Numbered from the stretch's first letter, positions 25,878 through 35,294 are shown. The stretch is 64,000 bases of DNA from Actinomadura luzonensis (GCF_022664455.2 NZ_JAKRKC020000003.1:682001-746000); one strand, 5' to 3'. Numbers and translations: made by a program. Notes: generated from the sequence alone by a model not told the origin.

Positions 25878-27299
25878 TCAGGACGTGCCGTTGACCAGCG
25901 CCAGCGCCAGCTCCGGGCTGAACGTGCCGGCCGGGGTCGCCGGCGCGATGCCGCACGGCCCGTCGGAGTCGCCCGGCACCTTCACCCACAGCAGGTACTC
26001 CGCCCCGCTCGCCTGCTGCCGCGGCGTGACGCCGAGCTTGCGGCCGGGCGGGTTGCACCAGTTGTCGTCGGGGGTCGCGTCCGTGTACGGCCCGTTGCCG
26101 TTCCTGCTGGTGTCGATGACGTACTTCTTCGCCCCCACCGTGCCGGCCAGGTGGCCGTTGACCGCGCTCGCGTAGGTCTCGCTGTCGGCCGTGGTGATGT
26201 AGTTGGAGACGTTCACCGAGAAGCCGCGGGTGTTCGCGATGCCCGATCTGACCAGCAGGGGCGCCAGGTCCACGGCCCTGATCCAGGTGGCGTTGCCGGC
26301 GTCGAGGTAGACCCAGGCGTTGGGGGCCTGCGCCCGCAGCACCTGGGTGGCGTCCAGCAGCATGCGGTACTGGTCCTCGGGGTCCTTGCCGACCTTCGTC
26401 ACGCAGCCGGCGGCCGCCACCGCGTCCGGCTCCAGCACCACGAGCGCGTGCCGGGTGCCGATCGCGCGGGCGAACTCGGTGATCCACGCGTGGTAGCCGG
26501 CCGCGTCGCCCGCGCCGCCGCCGGAGTGCCCGGCGCACGCGTCGCGGTTGGGGATGTTGTAGGCGACCAGCATCGCCAGCCGGTCGGCCGCCTGCGCCCT
26601 GCCGACGTAGTCGTCCACGGCGAGCGTCAGGTCGCTGTTCCAGCCGCCGAACCACTGGAAGATCGGCCGGCTCGCGATGCCCGCCTCGATGGCCGCGGCC
26701 TGCGGCGCGTCCGGGTGCGTGTCCACCCACACGGCGGGGTTGGACAGGCGGGAGGCGTACAGCGCGGTGGGACGGGTGGCCTGCGTCTCCAGCAGCGAGA
26801 CGTTGTCGAGGCGCACGGTCGGCGTGCCGCCCGAGCCGCCGAGCTGGAAGGTCACCTCGGCGGCCGTGCTGGAGGCGGCGGCCGCCGTGAACGGGATGCT
26901 GTAGCGCCGGCTCGACGTGGTGAGCCGCACGTCGGTGGCGAGGGACTGGTTCGTGCTCGGGGTGGCGGCGTACTGCACGGTGGCCCGCGCCGTGAGGGCG
27001 GTGGTGGCGTAGGCGTCGAACGACAGGGTGTAGCTCCTGCCGGGGGTGAGCGGGGCCGCCGTGGGCGTGGCCACCATGGCGTCCCACGGAGCGGCGACGA
27101 CGGACGTGACGTCCACCCGCATCCGGCCGGACTCGGCGCTCGCCGCCGCCTGGCCGATCGCGGCCCAGGGGCTGACGGAGGAGGTGAAGGCGCCGTTCGC
27201 GACGAGTTGCGTCGCGGCCTCGGCGGGGGCTGCGGGGGTGAGGAGGAGACCGGTCAGGACGGCGGCCAGGGCGGTGGATCCGCCTGCTCGTAAGCGCAC
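25878..27299 (-). CDS. Secreted glycoside hydrolase family 6 (endo)glucanase
   Basis: A 473-aa exported GH6 enzyme, acting on beta-1,4-glucan (cellulose) with inversion. The signal peptide ends near PAEA/A. Residues about 30-160 form a CBM4/9-like jelly-roll carbohydrate-binding module (LVANGAFTSS, RVDVTS). The GH6 domain follows: YASRLSNPAVWVD, the acid segment YNIPNRDACAGHSGG, ALVVLEPDAVAA with the second key Asp, YLDAGNATW, DNWCNPPGRKLG and LWVKVPGDSDG. The GTG at 27299 has AAAGGTGA 6 nt upstream and gives the signal peptide. A 43-residue upstream extension is rejected. Endo or exo mode cannot be decided. Confidence 0.92.
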   Translation of the reverse strand: MRLRAGGSTALAAVLTGLLLTPAAPAEAATQLVANGAFTSSVSPWAAIGQAAASAESGRMRVDVTSVVAAPWDAMVATPTAAPLTPGRSYTLSFDAYATTALTARATVQYAATPSTNQSLATDVRLTTSSRRYSIPFTAAAASSTAAEVTFQLGGSGGTPTVRLDNVSLLETQATRPTALYASRLSNPAVWVDTHPDAPQAAAIEAGIASRPIFQWFGGWNSDLTLAVDDYVGRAQAADRLAMLVAYNIPNRDACAGHSGGGAGDAAGYHAWITEFARAIGTRHALVVLEPDAVAAAGCVTKVGKDPEDQYRMLLDATQVLRAQAPNAWVYLDAGNATWIRAVDLAPLLVRSGIANTRGFSVNVSNYITTADSETYASAVNGHLAGTVGAKKYVIDTSRNGNGPYTDATPDDNWCNPPGRKLGVTPRQQASGAEYLLWVKVPGDSDGPCGIAPATPAGTFSPELALALVNGTS

Positions 27300-27444
27300 G
27301 TGATCACCTTTCGGCGGGTAACGCCGTTGATCATCACTGACCGTTCCGACTCCGGTCAAGGGCGCCGGTGAGCAGAACCACCGGAACACCGGCCGGGTGC
27401 CGCCGCGGGGACGTGTGCCGGGCGGCACCCGGGGACGCGCCGCG

Positions 27445-28023
27445 TTATACGGGCGTGTGCATGTGGCGGGTCAGGGCGTGCTCCACGAGGGTGATCAGGG
27501 TCGCCTTGACCGACTCGCGCTGCCGGGCGTCCAGCCGCACGATCGGGATGTGGCCGCCGATGGACAGCGCCTCGCGGATCTCCTCCTCCTGGTGGGCGAA
27601 GTGCCCGTCCCAGCCGTTGATCCCGATGACGAACGGCAGCTTCGCCTCTTCGAAGTAGTCGATGGCCGGGAAACTGTCGGCCAGGCGGCGGGTGTCGACG
27701 AGCACCACCGCCCCGATCGCGCCCCGCACCAGGTCGTCCCACATGAACCAGAACCGGTGCTGGCCCGGGGTGCCGAACAGGTACAGGATGAGGTCACGGT
27801 CGAGCGAGACGCGGCCGAAGTCCATGGCGACGGTCGTGGTCGTCTTGTTCGGCGTCAGCGAGACGTCGTCCACGTGCGCGGACGCGTCCGTCATGACGGC
27901 TTCCGTGGTGAGGGGGAGGATCTCCGAGACCGCACCCACGAACGTCGTCTTGCCAACGCCGAAGCCCCCGGCCACGACGATCTTCGTCGAGGTTAGGCCG
28001 GGGCTAGAGCCTGCGAAGTCCAC
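27445..28023 (-). CDS. cvnD: CvnD3, conservon Ras-like GTPase
   Basis: A 192-aa GTPase with P-loop GGFGVGKTT, FGTPGQHRF and GINGWD. It differs from CvnD1/2 at VDDVSLTPNKTTTT, HFAHQEEEIREALSIG and the short C-terminus RHMHTPV, so it is an older paralogue than the CvnD1/CvnD2 pair. The start is the GTG at 28023, inside the end of cvnC3. The nearest gene past its stop is the cellulase, transcribed into cvn3 from further right and on the same strand. Confidence 0.93.
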   Translation of the reverse strand: MDFAGSSPGLTSTKIVVAGGFGVGKTTFVGAVSEILPLTTEAVMTDASAHVDDVSLTPNKTTTTVAMDFGRVSLDRDLILYLFGTPGQHRFWFMWDDLVRGAIGAVVLVDTRRLADSFPAIDYFEEAKLPFVIGINGWDGHFAHQEEEIREALSIGGHIPIVRLDARQRESVKATLITLVEHALTRHMHTPV

Positions 28024-28408
28024 TGAGCACCCTTTCGAGCAAGTTGAGGTCCGGCTTTCCCGCGTCCAGCGCAGGCTGGTGCACGCGGATCAGGCCCTCC
28101 GACGCCATGTCGGCGATCAGCACCCGGACCACACCTAGCGGCTGGCGTAAAAGGGCGGAGATCTCGGCAACCGACCGGACGTTCCGGGTCAGTTGGATGA
28201 TCGCCTGATACTCCGGACTGAGTAGAGAAATGTCTTGGTATTCCGACGTCACGGAGGACACCAGTGCCTCCATGGCGAACTTCATCCGTGGCGCAGTGCG
28301 CCCCCCGGTCACGGCATACGGCCGCACCAGGGAGCTCTGCTTACGCGGATGTGGCGCCGCCGGATGCGGCGGAGTGCTATCACCAGCCCAACCCTGACCT
28401 GTCACCAT
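28004..28408 (-). CDS. cvnC: CvnC3, DUF742 protein
   Basis: A 134-aa DUF742 protein with a short His/Pro-rich N-terminus (TPPHPAAPHPRK), RPYAVTGGRT, then SSVTSEYQDISLLSPEYQ where other copies differ, the conserved VAEISALLRQPLGVVRVLIADM helix pair, and LLERVLSGLRRL. The GTG/ATG context is clean at 28408, with an AGGAGAT site. 23 bases separate it from cvnB3, unlike cvn1 and cvn2. Confidence 0.9.
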   Translation of the reverse strand: MVTGQGWAGDSTPPHPAAPHPRKQSSLVRPYAVTGGRTAPRMKFAMEALVSSVTSEYQDISLLSPEYQAIIQLTRNVRSVAEISALLRQPLGVVRVLIADMASEGLIRVHQPALDAGKPDLNLLERVLSGLRRL

Positions 28409-28431
28409 GATCTCCTGTCGACGCCCCCAGG

Positions 28432-28854
28432 CTAGCGGGGACGTGCCGCCTGCAGCTCAGCGCGTACGGCGGGCGTCAGCACCTGCCCGGCCCGATCGAC
28501 CAGCAGGGTCATCTGGTAAGCCACCAGACCCATGTCGCAGTCGGGGGCGGCCAGGACCGCCAAGCAGGACCCATCGCTGATCGACATGATCATCAAGAGC
28601 CCGCGCTGCATCTCGATGACGGTCTGGGTCACCATACCGCCCTCGAAGACCCGCGCAGCGCCCTGGGTCAAGCTGATGACGCCGGAGGCGACGGCCGCGA
28701 GCTGGTCGGCCCGGTCCTTCGGGAAGCCCTCGGAGTAGGCGAGCGGCAGCCCGTCGGACGAGACCACGACCGTGTGCGCCACCCCTGGCACATTGTTCAC
28801 GAAGTCCGTGATCAGCCAGCTGATGCCGCGCGCTCCCTGGCTCATCTCTCTCAT
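28432..28854 (-). CDS. cvnB: CvnB3, roadblock/LC7 protein
   Basis: A 140-aa LC7 protein, MREMSQGARGISWLITDF, with VNNVPGVAHTVVVSSDGLPL and the invariant CDMGLVAYQMT. It is more divergent from CvnB1/B2 (EGFPKDRADQLAAVASGVIS). Its ATG overlaps the cvnA3 TGA (ATGA). Confidence 0.93.
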   Translation of the reverse strand: MREMSQGARGISWLITDFVNNVPGVAHTVVVSSDGLPLAYSEGFPKDRADQLAAVASGVISLTQGAARVFEGGMVTQTVIEMQRGLLMIMSISDGSCLAVLAAPDCDMGLVAYQMTLLVDRAGQVLTPAVRAELQAARPR

Positions 28855-31800
28855 TTGTCCTCCTCATTCTCTTCTCCGCGGGTGAACGCTCGGCCTTGCC
28901 GGACACCCTGCTGGAAGCTGGAGAGCCTGCTGCGCAACCGCTCGGGCGAGATCTGCGGCGCCGGAGAGGTCGGCATCGGCTCGGCGAGGCTGGCCGTGCC
29001 GGGCACCAGGTTGGCCTTGGGGACGCGGCGCGGCAGACCGGACGGCGTGGTGCCGGACTGCTGCGGGTTCGCGGCGGCCTGCGCGGCCTGGAAACCGGAG
29101 TCCGCGGGCGAGGACCAGGTCGCGCCCGCGCCCGACGCCCCCGGCCGGCGCTGCGGCAGCCCGGAGGACGTGAGCGGCGACGGCGCCGCGGCGGGCGGCT
29201 TCGGGGCCTGCTGCGGCAGCGGAGGCGGCGGCGCGGTCGCGTCCGCCGGGATGGCCGGGTGCACCGCGGTGATCTCCGGCTCCTCCTCGGCCTGCTCGGC
29301 GTGCGCCGGCGCCGGCTCGGGTTCGGGCCGGCGGAACCAGTCGGAGCCGACCGACGAGAAGATCGGCAGGAACTCCTCGCCCTGCTCCTCCAGCGGGGAG
29401 TTGCGCACGGCCGGCAGCGGGCCGGTCATGTCCTGCGAGGCGTAGTTGCCGGCGCTGAACGCGCCGAAGCCGGAGTGCCCGTTCTGGCTCTGGCCGAAGG
29501 GGTCGGCGGGCTTGGGCTCCTCGGCGAACGGCGAGGCGTAGTCGGGGCCGAACTGCGGGCGCGCCCGGTCCAGCGACTCGAACAGGCCCCTGCGCGGCAG
29601 CGGGTCGGCGAAGGACGACCAGCGCGAGGAGTCCTCGGACGGGTCCTTCGGCGGCTCGGTGGCGAAGGACGGCCAGCGCGGCTCGTCGTCCTGGAGGGGC
29701 GGCGGCTGCTCGGCGAACGACGGCCACCGGTTCTCCGCGAACGGCTGCGCGGGCTGGGCCGGGGGCTGGGCGGGCGGCTGCTGGGCCGCGGGCGGCTCCT
29801 CCGCGAAGGACGGCCAGCGGCCGGTGTCCTCGCCGAACCAGCGCTGCTCGTCCTGGCGCTGCGCCGGCGGCTCCTCGGCGAAGGACGGCCAGCGCTGCTC
29901 GTCCACGCCCCGGCCGCCGTGGGTGGCGGGCGGCTGGTCGAAACCGGGCTGGTCGAAGCCCTGCCGATCGAATCCGGGCTGGTCGAAGCCCTGCTGGTCG
30001 AAACCGGGCTGGTCGAAGCCCTGCCGATCGAATCCGGGCTGGTCGAAGCCGGGCTGGCCGAAGGGCGCGGGCCGGTCGCCGCCGAAGGCCGCCGGCTGCT
30101 GCTCGCCGTAGGCGGGCCGGTCGCCGAACGACGGCTGCTGCTGCTCGCCGTGACCCGGGGCGCCGCCGAAGGACGGCTGCTCGCCGAAGGAGGCGGGCTG
30201 CCCCCCGAACGCCGGCTGCTCACCGGAGGCGGGCTGCTCGCCGAACGACGGCCAGTTGCCCGTGCCGCCCCCGATCGAGGGCCACTCGGTGTTGATCGGG
30301 TCGGCCGTGTGCGGCCCGGCGCCGTTGGCGGAGCTCTGGTTGAAGGTGCTCGGGTCGAACGAGGTGAACGCCTCGTACTGGCCGCCCTGCTGCGGCCCGG
30401 CGCCGTTGGAGATGAGCATGTCGGGCATCATGACCAGCGCGCTCAGCCCGCCGGTCTCGCGCTGGCTGAGCTGCACCCGGATGCCGTGGCGCAGGGCCAG
30501 GCGGCCGACCACGAACAGGCCCATGCGCCGCGAGACCGACACGTCCACGACCGGCGGGTTGGCCAGGCGCCAGTTGGCCTCGCCCAGCTCCTCCTGGCTC
30601 ATGCCGATGCCGAGGTCGTTGATCGTGACCAGGACGCCGCCCTCGGCGGGGGTGCTGGTCACGGTGACCTTGCTCTCGCGCGGCGAGAAGGAGATGGCGT
30701 TCTCGATCAGCTCGGCCAGCAGGTGGACGGCGTCGGTGACGGCCGGGCCGACGATCAGCGTGCCGGACGGGATCTGGATCTGGACCCGCTCGTAGTTCTC
30801 GACCTCCGACAGCGAGGCGCGGGCGATGTCGACCAGCGGCACCGGCTCGCTCCACTTGCGGGCGGCCTCCTGGCCGGCGAGGACCAGGAGGTTCTCGCTG
30901 TTGCGCCGCATGCGGGTGGCCAGGTGGTCGAGGCGGAAGAGGTTGGCGAGCCGCTGCTCGTCCTCCTCGCCCTGCTCCAGGCCCTCGATGAGCTGGAGCT
31001 GCCGTTCGACCAGCGTCTGGCTGCGGCGGGAGAGGTTGACGAACATGGAGTTGACGTTGGCGCGCAGCTTGGCCTCGTCGCCGGCCAGCCGGATCGCCTC
31101 GCGGTGGACCTCGTCGAAGGCCCGGGCCACTTCCCCGATCTCGTCGCGGGTGTTGATGCCGATGGAGGGCACCTCGGGCACCTGCGCGCCCTCGCCGGAC
31201 TCGCGCAGCACGCGGACCGTCTCGGGCAGCCGGGTGGTGGCCACCTGCAGGGCCTCGGCGCGCAGCCGGCGCAGCGGGCGGACCAGCGAACCGGCCACGC
31301 GGGTGGTGATGATCAGGACGAGCAGCAGCAGGACGAGGATCATCGCGCCGGAGACGATGGCGGCGCGCTGCTCGCTGTCGCTCAGGTCGCGGGTGGTCGT
31401 CACGATCTTCGTGGCGAGGCCGTCCTCGACCTTGCGCATCGCGTTGGCGGTCAGCGTGGTGCTGTCGTACCAGTTGTTGAGGTCGCGCTGCGTCGTGATG
31501 TCGAGGTCGCGCAGGCGGTTGTACTCGCGGACCTGGGCCAGGGCGCGCTGGCGCATGGCGTCGGCGCGGTCGATCTGCTGGCCGCGCACGCCCTGCTGGT
31601 AGGCCTTGAGGTCGTCGGCCGCGGCCTCCGCCTCGAACGACGCCTGCTCGGCCTGCTGCTTGTTCCAGGAGCCGAGGAACTCGGTCAGGGCCTCGCCGTC
31701 CAGCTCGCGCTCGGCCAGCGCGACGATGAGGATGATCTGCTGGCGGGAGACCTCCTCCTTCATGGCCTGGAGCGAGCCGAGCGCGGCGATGTCCCGCTGG

Positions 31801-32363
31801 AGCCGGTCGTCGTTGACGCCGTCGGCCAGACCCGCCTGGATCGACGAGAAGATGCCGATCATGGTCGAGTAGGTGGTGATGGCGGCCTGCGGCGGAACGT
31901 TCCCGACCATGGAGGTGCGCAGGCTGTCGAGGCCGTCGAGCCAGCGGCGCATCTCCGCCACGCCCTCGCGGACGCGGTTGGTGTGGGACTCGTCGATGGC
32001 CTGCGCGGCGGTGAGCACCTGCGCCTTGACCTTGTCGGTGGCCTGCCGCTGGGTCTTGAGCTGGACCGTGCGCCCGGCGCGGTTGCCGGTGGCGACCGAC
32101 CACGCGGTGAGCGTGCGCTCCTTGGCCAGCTCGTGGTTGAGCGCGCCGACCTTCTGGACCAGCTCGGCGACCTGCGTCAGGCGCCGGTACTCCGCGCTGG
32201 TGCCGATGGCGTCGGCCAGCTGGATGCCGGCGAGGAGCACGCCCACGACCGTGGGGATGAGGATCAGCGCGACCAGCCTGGAGCGCACACGCCAGTTAGC
32301 CAGCCGGAACCTGCCGCCTGTGTACTCCCCCGACTTCGTATGCCTGGGGTTTTCCGTCCTCAC
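28851..32363 (-). CDS. cvnA: CvnA3, membrane sensor histidine-kinase-like protein
   Basis: At 1170 aa it is the longest CvnA of the window. TM1 about 27-50, TM2 about 333-358, then HAMP, LDHLATRMRRNSEN near 479, N-box HLLAELIENAISFSP near 549, and INDLGIGMS. The extra length is in a roughly 515-residue tail. That tail has Glu/Gln/Pro/Phe-rich GEQP/FGG repeats, eight GFD(Q/R)(P/Q) pentapeptides (about residues 771-811) and five RWPSFAEEPP-like decapeptides (about 815-925). It ends with the shared LPIFSSVGSDWF, GLPRRVPKANLVPG and RSRLSSFQQGVRQGR motifs. The GTG at 32363 (MRTENPRH) has the GAGAGG leader and is preferred over a 47-residue longer frame. Confidence 0.92.
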   Translation of the reverse strand: MRTENPRHTKSGEYTGGRFRLANWRVRSRLVALILIPTVVGVLLAGIQLADAIGTSAEYRRLTQVAELVQKVGALNHELAKERTLTAWSVATGNRAGRTVQLKTQRQATDKVKAQVLTAAQAIDESHTNRVREGVAEMRRWLDGLDSLRTSMVGNVPPQAAITTYSTMIGIFSSIQAGLADGVNDDRLQRDIAALGSLQAMKEEVSRQQIILIVALAERELDGEALTEFLGSWNKQQAEQASFEAEAAADDLKAYQQGVRGQQIDRADAMRQRALAQVREYNRLRDLDITTQRDLNNWYDSTTLTANAMRKVEDGLATKIVTTTRDLSDSEQRAAIVSGAMILVLLLLVLIITTRVAGSLVRPLRRLRAEALQVATTRLPETVRVLRESGEGAQVPEVPSIGINTRDEIGEVARAFDEVHREAIRLAGDEAKLRANVNSMFVNLSRRSQTLVERQLQLIEGLEQGEEDEQRLANLFRLDHLATRMRRNSENLLVLAGQEAARKWSEPVPLVDIARASLSEVENYERVQIQIPSGTLIVGPAVTDAVHLLAELIENAISFSPRESKVTVTSTPAEGGVLVTINDLGIGMSQEELGEANWRLANPPVVDVSVSRRMGLFVVGRLALRHGIRVQLSQRETGGLSALVMMPDMLISNGAGPQQGGQYEAFTSFDPSTFNQSSANGAGPHTADPINTEWPSIGGGTGNWPSFGEQPASGEQPAFGGQPASFGEQPSFGGAPGHGEQQQPSFGDRPAYGEQQPAAFGGDRPAPFGQPGFDQPGFDRQGFDQPGFDQQGFDQPGFDRQGFDQPGFDQPPATHGGRGVDEQRWPSFAEEPPAQRQDEQRWFGEDTGRWPSFAEEPPAAQQPPAQPPAQPAQPFAENRWPSFAEQPPPLQDDEPRWPSFATEPPKDPSEDSSRWSSFADPLPRRGLFESLDRARPQFGPDYASPFAEEPKPADPFGQSQNGHSGFGAFSAGNYASQDMTGPLPAVRNSPLEEQGEEFLPIFSSVGSDWFRRPEPEPAPAHAEQAEEEPEITAVHPAIPADATAPPPPLPQQAPKPPAAAPSPLTSSGLPQRRPGASGAGATWSSPADSGFQAAQAAANPQQSGTTPSGLPRRVPKANLVPGTASLAEPMPTSPAPQISPERLRSRLSSFQQGVRQGRAFTRGEENEEDK
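29931..30050 (-). repeat. 15-bp x8 in-frame repeat within cvnA3
   Basis: Eight consecutive 15-bp units encode GFD(Q/R)(P/Q). At DNA level there is a higher-order 60-bp period: the 50 bases from 29941 recur unchanged from 30001. This implies recent expansion by slippage or unequal exchange in the tail-coding part of the gene. Confidence 0.92.
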
Positions 32364-32440
32364 TGACTCTCGCAACCTCTCGCCGGTACGTGCTCGAAAG
32401 AAATCAGACACGCGTGTGGCGCATGGGATTCCGTCCGGCT

Positions 32441-32456
32441 GGGTAATTGGAACACA
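32441..32456 (-). promoter_or_regulatory. Conserved cvnA upstream box (copy 3)
   Basis: On the minus strand it reads TGTGTTCCAATTACCC, beginning about 93 bp (near edge 78 bp) upstream of the cvnA3 GTG. The same 16 bases occur upstream of cvnA4. In both, an ATATGTT(C/T)GG element lies exactly 20 bases further upstream. Confidence 0.55.
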
Positions 32457-32540
32457 GTCCGTACCAGATCGGCCAACCGAACATATCCCATCAAACACGC
32501 CCAAAGCAGAGCTTTCGGGTGAATTTCGCCGTACACGTTC

Positions 32541-33938
32541 TCAGGCAGGCCGGAACGAATCCCGTTCGGCCGGTGCCGCGTGCTTCACCATCAGGTGCCG
32601 CGTGACCGAGTACTCCAGGACCGCCTCCTGGCTCATGTCCTTGCCGAACCCGCTGCCCTTCACCCCGCCGTGCGGCGCCTCGCTGGCGATGGGCAGATGG
32701 TCGTTGACCCAGGTCACCCCCACGTCGAGGCGGTGCGCGACGCGCATGGCCCGCGCCACGTCCCGCGACCACACCGACGAGGCGAGACCGTAGCGGGTGT
32801 CGTTGGCCAGCCGGACCGCCTCGTCCTCGCCGTCGAACGGCAGCGCCACGAGAACCGGCCCGAACAGCTCACCCTGCACGATCTCACTGTCCTGCGCGAC
32901 CCCGGTCACCAGGGTCGGCGGGTAGAAGAACCCGGGCCCCTCGGCCGGGGCGCCGCCGTGCAGCACCCGCCCGCCGGAGCGCGCCACGAACCCGTGCACC
33001 CGCTCGCGGTGGCCCGCCGAGATCAGCGGGCCGATGTCCGTCGCCGGGTCCCAGGGGTCGCCGAACGTGATTTCGGCAAGAGTTGCCCGGAGCGCCTCGA
33101 CGGCGTCGTCGTAGATCTCCCTGGCGAGGTACACGCGGGTGGCCGCCGTGCAGTCCTGCCCGGTGTTGTACGTCGCCCCCAACGCCACGCCGTGCGCCAT
33201 CTCAGCCAGGTCGGCGTCGGGGAAGACCAGCGCCGGCGCCTTGCCGCCGAGCTCCAGGTGCACCCGCTTCAGCGTGGCCGCCGCGCCGGTCATCACCGCC
33301 CGGCCGGTTACGGTCGAGCCGGTCACGCTGACCATGTCCACGCCGGGGTCGCCGACCAGCGCCTGGCCCACCGCGGCGTCGCCGGTGACGGCCTGCACGA
33401 GCCCGTCGGGGGCGCCCGCCTTGGCGAACAGCTCGGCCAGCCGCATGGTCGTGCGCGGCGTCTGCGGCGCGGGCTTGATCACCACGGCGTTGCCGGCGGC
33501 CACCGCCGGGCCGACCTTCCACACGGCCATGACGAACGGGAAGTTCCACGGCGCGATCGACCCCACCACCCCGACGGGGCGGCGCAGCATGACCGAGGTG
33601 TAGCCGGGGCTGAACACCCCGGCGCCCGAGCCGTCCAGCGAGCGGGCGGCGCCGGCGAAGAAGCGCAGGTTGTCGACGGCGAAGGGCAGCTCGCCGTCGC
33701 GGAAGACGGCCGCCGGCTTGCCGGTCTCCTCCACCTCGAGCCTCGTCAGCTCCTCGGCGTCGGCCTCGACGAGGTCGGCCAGGCGCAGCAGCAGCCGGGC
33801 GCGCTCGGCCGGGGTGGTCTGCGACCACTCGGCGTACGCGGCCCGGGCGGCCGACACGGCCGACGCCACGCCCTCCACCGGCGTGTCCGGAATTTCGGCA
33901 CACGCAAGGCCGGTGGCGGGGTTGATCAGTTCACGCAT
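32541..33938 (-). CDS. NAD(P)-dependent aldehyde dehydrogenase, aminobutyraldehyde-type
   Basis: A 465-aa aldehyde dehydrogenase. Key segments are APWNFPFVMAVWKVGPAVAAGN, KPAPQTP (cofactor pocket), VSVTGSTVTGRAV, LELGGKAP with the general base Glu, and GQDCTAATR with the catalytic Cys. Overall features are closest to gamma-aminobutyraldehyde/betaine aldehyde dehydrogenases. The nearby polyamine-type transporter favours a role in putrescine breakdown, by context only. It starts 14 bases after the glycosyltransferase stop, so the two are co-transcribed. Confidence 0.88.
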   Translation of the reverse strand: MRELINPATGLACAEIPDTPVEGVASAVSAARAAYAEWSQTTPAERARLLLRLADLVEADAEELTRLEVEETGKPAAVFRDGELPFAVDNLRFFAGAARSLDGSGAGVFSPGYTSVMLRRPVGVVGSIAPWNFPFVMAVWKVGPAVAAGNAVVIKPAPQTPRTTMRLAELFAKAGAPDGLVQAVTGDAAVGQALVGDPGVDMVSVTGSTVTGRAVMTGAAATLKRVHLELGGKAPALVFPDADLAEMAHGVALGATYNTGQDCTAATRVYLAREIYDDAVEALRATLAEITFGDPWDPATDIGPLISAGHRERVHGFVARSGGRVLHGGAPAEGPGFFYPPTLVTGVAQDSEIVQGELFGPVLVALPFDGEDEAVRLANDTRYGLASSVWSRDVARAMRVAHRLDVGVTWVNDHLPIASEAPHGGVKGSGFGKDMSQEAVLEYSVTRHLMVKHAAPAERDSFRPA

Positions 33939-33952
33939 GGAAGGTCATGTCC

Positions 33953-35227
33953 TCACTGGCCGAGCTGTTCGATCAGGTCCGCGGCCTTGCGCAGGCCGTC
34001 GCGGCGCCGGATCTCCGCGCCCGCGGCGGCGAGCCGCTCGCGCAGCCCGGCGTCGCCGAGCAGGCGGGCGATCGCCCCCGTCAGCTCCTCGTCGGTGAAG
34101 GTGTAGGTGGAGAGCCTGACACCGTAACCGGTCTCGGAGACCCGCTGGGCGTTGTCGTACTGGTCCCAGAACAGCGGCAGCACGATCATCGGCTTGCCGA
34201 AGTGCAGAGCCTCCGTGGTCGTGTTGTTGCCGCCGTGGGTGATGACCAGATCGCACTGAGGCACGATCTTAGTCTGCGGCAGGAACTCCGCGCCCCACAT
34301 GTTGGCGGCGAGCTTGATCTCCTCGTGCAGCGGGCCCTTGGAGACGATGTACTGATGCGGGGTGGTGGCCAGCACGTCGATCACCCGCTGCATCAGGCCG
34401 ACGTCGGCCGAGCCGAGCGAGCCGAGCGAGAAGTAGATCAGCGCGGCGTCCTGGCGGCGTTCGAAGGGCAGCTCGAAGTCCTCGTCGGTCTCGCGGACCG
34501 AGGAGTCGAGGCGGTGCCAGGACGGGCCGAGCGGGCGGCGGTCGGTGTAGTCGAGGATCTCCGGGTACACGTAGAGGTTCAGGTCGCCCTCGTGGATGAA
34601 GTCCAGCTCGGGCAGCGGGGCGGCGCCCTGCTCGACGCACCACTCGTTGAAGGCGGTCCACAGCTCGCGGTGGGTGCGGTCGTACTCGGCGCGGAAGTCG
34701 TCCCACTCGGCGCGGTCGTCGGCGGGCAGGCCGGAGAAGACCGGCGGCACGTCCGCGCCGCGCACCTCCAGCGGCTGGCAGGAGACGATGCGCACGAACT
34801 TCTTGCCCGCCGTCAGCAGCGCCGGGAACGTGATCACGTTGTCCTCGATGATCACGTCCGGGTCCACCCGCTCGATGATGGCCTTGAGCTGCGGCTCGCA
34901 GTACTTCGCGCCCTCGATCAGCTCGGCCCAGATGGGCGCGGTGACCGTCTCCAGCTGCTCCTTGGTGCTCTTGCGGTACTCGGGGGCGGTCTCGCGGATG
35001 AAGTCCTTCCAGAACTGGCCGGCGTCCTGCTCCTCGGCGTTCTCGGCCGGCGGGGCCAGGTCGACCAGGTCCTCCTCGAAGCCGAGGGCCGTCAGCTTGC
35101 CCTTCCACGACGCCTCCGCGGCGAAGACGACGCGGTGGCCGCGGCGGCGCAGAATGTCGCCGATGCCGATGCAGTTGTTGGTCGGGCCGTACGCGCTCTC
35201 CGGCATGAACAGGAACGTGAGTGACAT
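33953..35227 (-). CDS. GT1-family (macrolide-type) glycosyltransferase
   Basis: A 424-aa GT-B fold glycosyltransferase. The N-terminal acceptor domain begins LTFLFMPESAYGPTNNC. The C-terminal donor domain has the NDP-sugar motif CDLVITHGGNNTTTEAL, then FGKPMIVLPLFWDQYDNAQ, as in macrolide-inactivating and UGT-like enzymes. The acceptor is unknown. The ATG at 35227 has GGAG 5 nt upstream, and 13 earlier in-frame residues are rejected. It is the first gene of a pair with the aldehyde dehydrogenase, divergent from a TetR gene that may control it. Confidence 0.87.
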   Translation of the reverse strand: MSLTFLFMPESAYGPTNNCIGIGDILRRRGHRVVFAAEASWKGKLTALGFEEDLVDLAPPAENAEEQDAGQFWKDFIRETAPEYRKSTKEQLETVTAPIWAELIEGAKYCEPQLKAIIERVDPDVIIEDNVITFPALLTAGKKFVRIVSCQPLEVRGADVPPVFSGLPADDRAEWDDFRAEYDRTHRELWTAFNEWCVEQGAAPLPELDFIHEGDLNLYVYPEILDYTDRRPLGPSWHRLDSSVRETDEDFELPFERRQDAALIYFSLGSLGSADVGLMQRVIDVLATTPHQYIVSKGPLHEEIKLAANMWGAEFLPQTKIVPQCDLVITHGGNNTTTEALHFGKPMIVLPLFWDQYDNAQRVSETGYGVRLSTYTFTDEELTGAIARLLGDAGLRERLAAAGAEIRRRDGLRKAADLIEQLGQ

Positions 35228-35255
35228 CGGAACTCCGGGGGAAGAAGTCAAAGAG

Positions 35256-35294
35256 TTGAAGGGCAATTCAAAAACGCGGCTGGCGTGACGGTCA
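35256..35294. promoter_or_regulatory. Candidate operators between glycosyltransferase and TetR gene
   Basis: The 128-bp divergent gap contains two short inverted repeats, TTGAA-6-TTCAA (35256-35271) and TGAC-G-GTCA (35286-35294). Their position fits TetR binding, but both are short and could be chance. Confidence 0.3.

Noticed and set aside
35256..35294. Confident TetR operator between glycosyltransferase and TetR genes
   Set aside because: Only short 4-5 base arms were found. It is kept as a low-confidence candidate rather than a finding.
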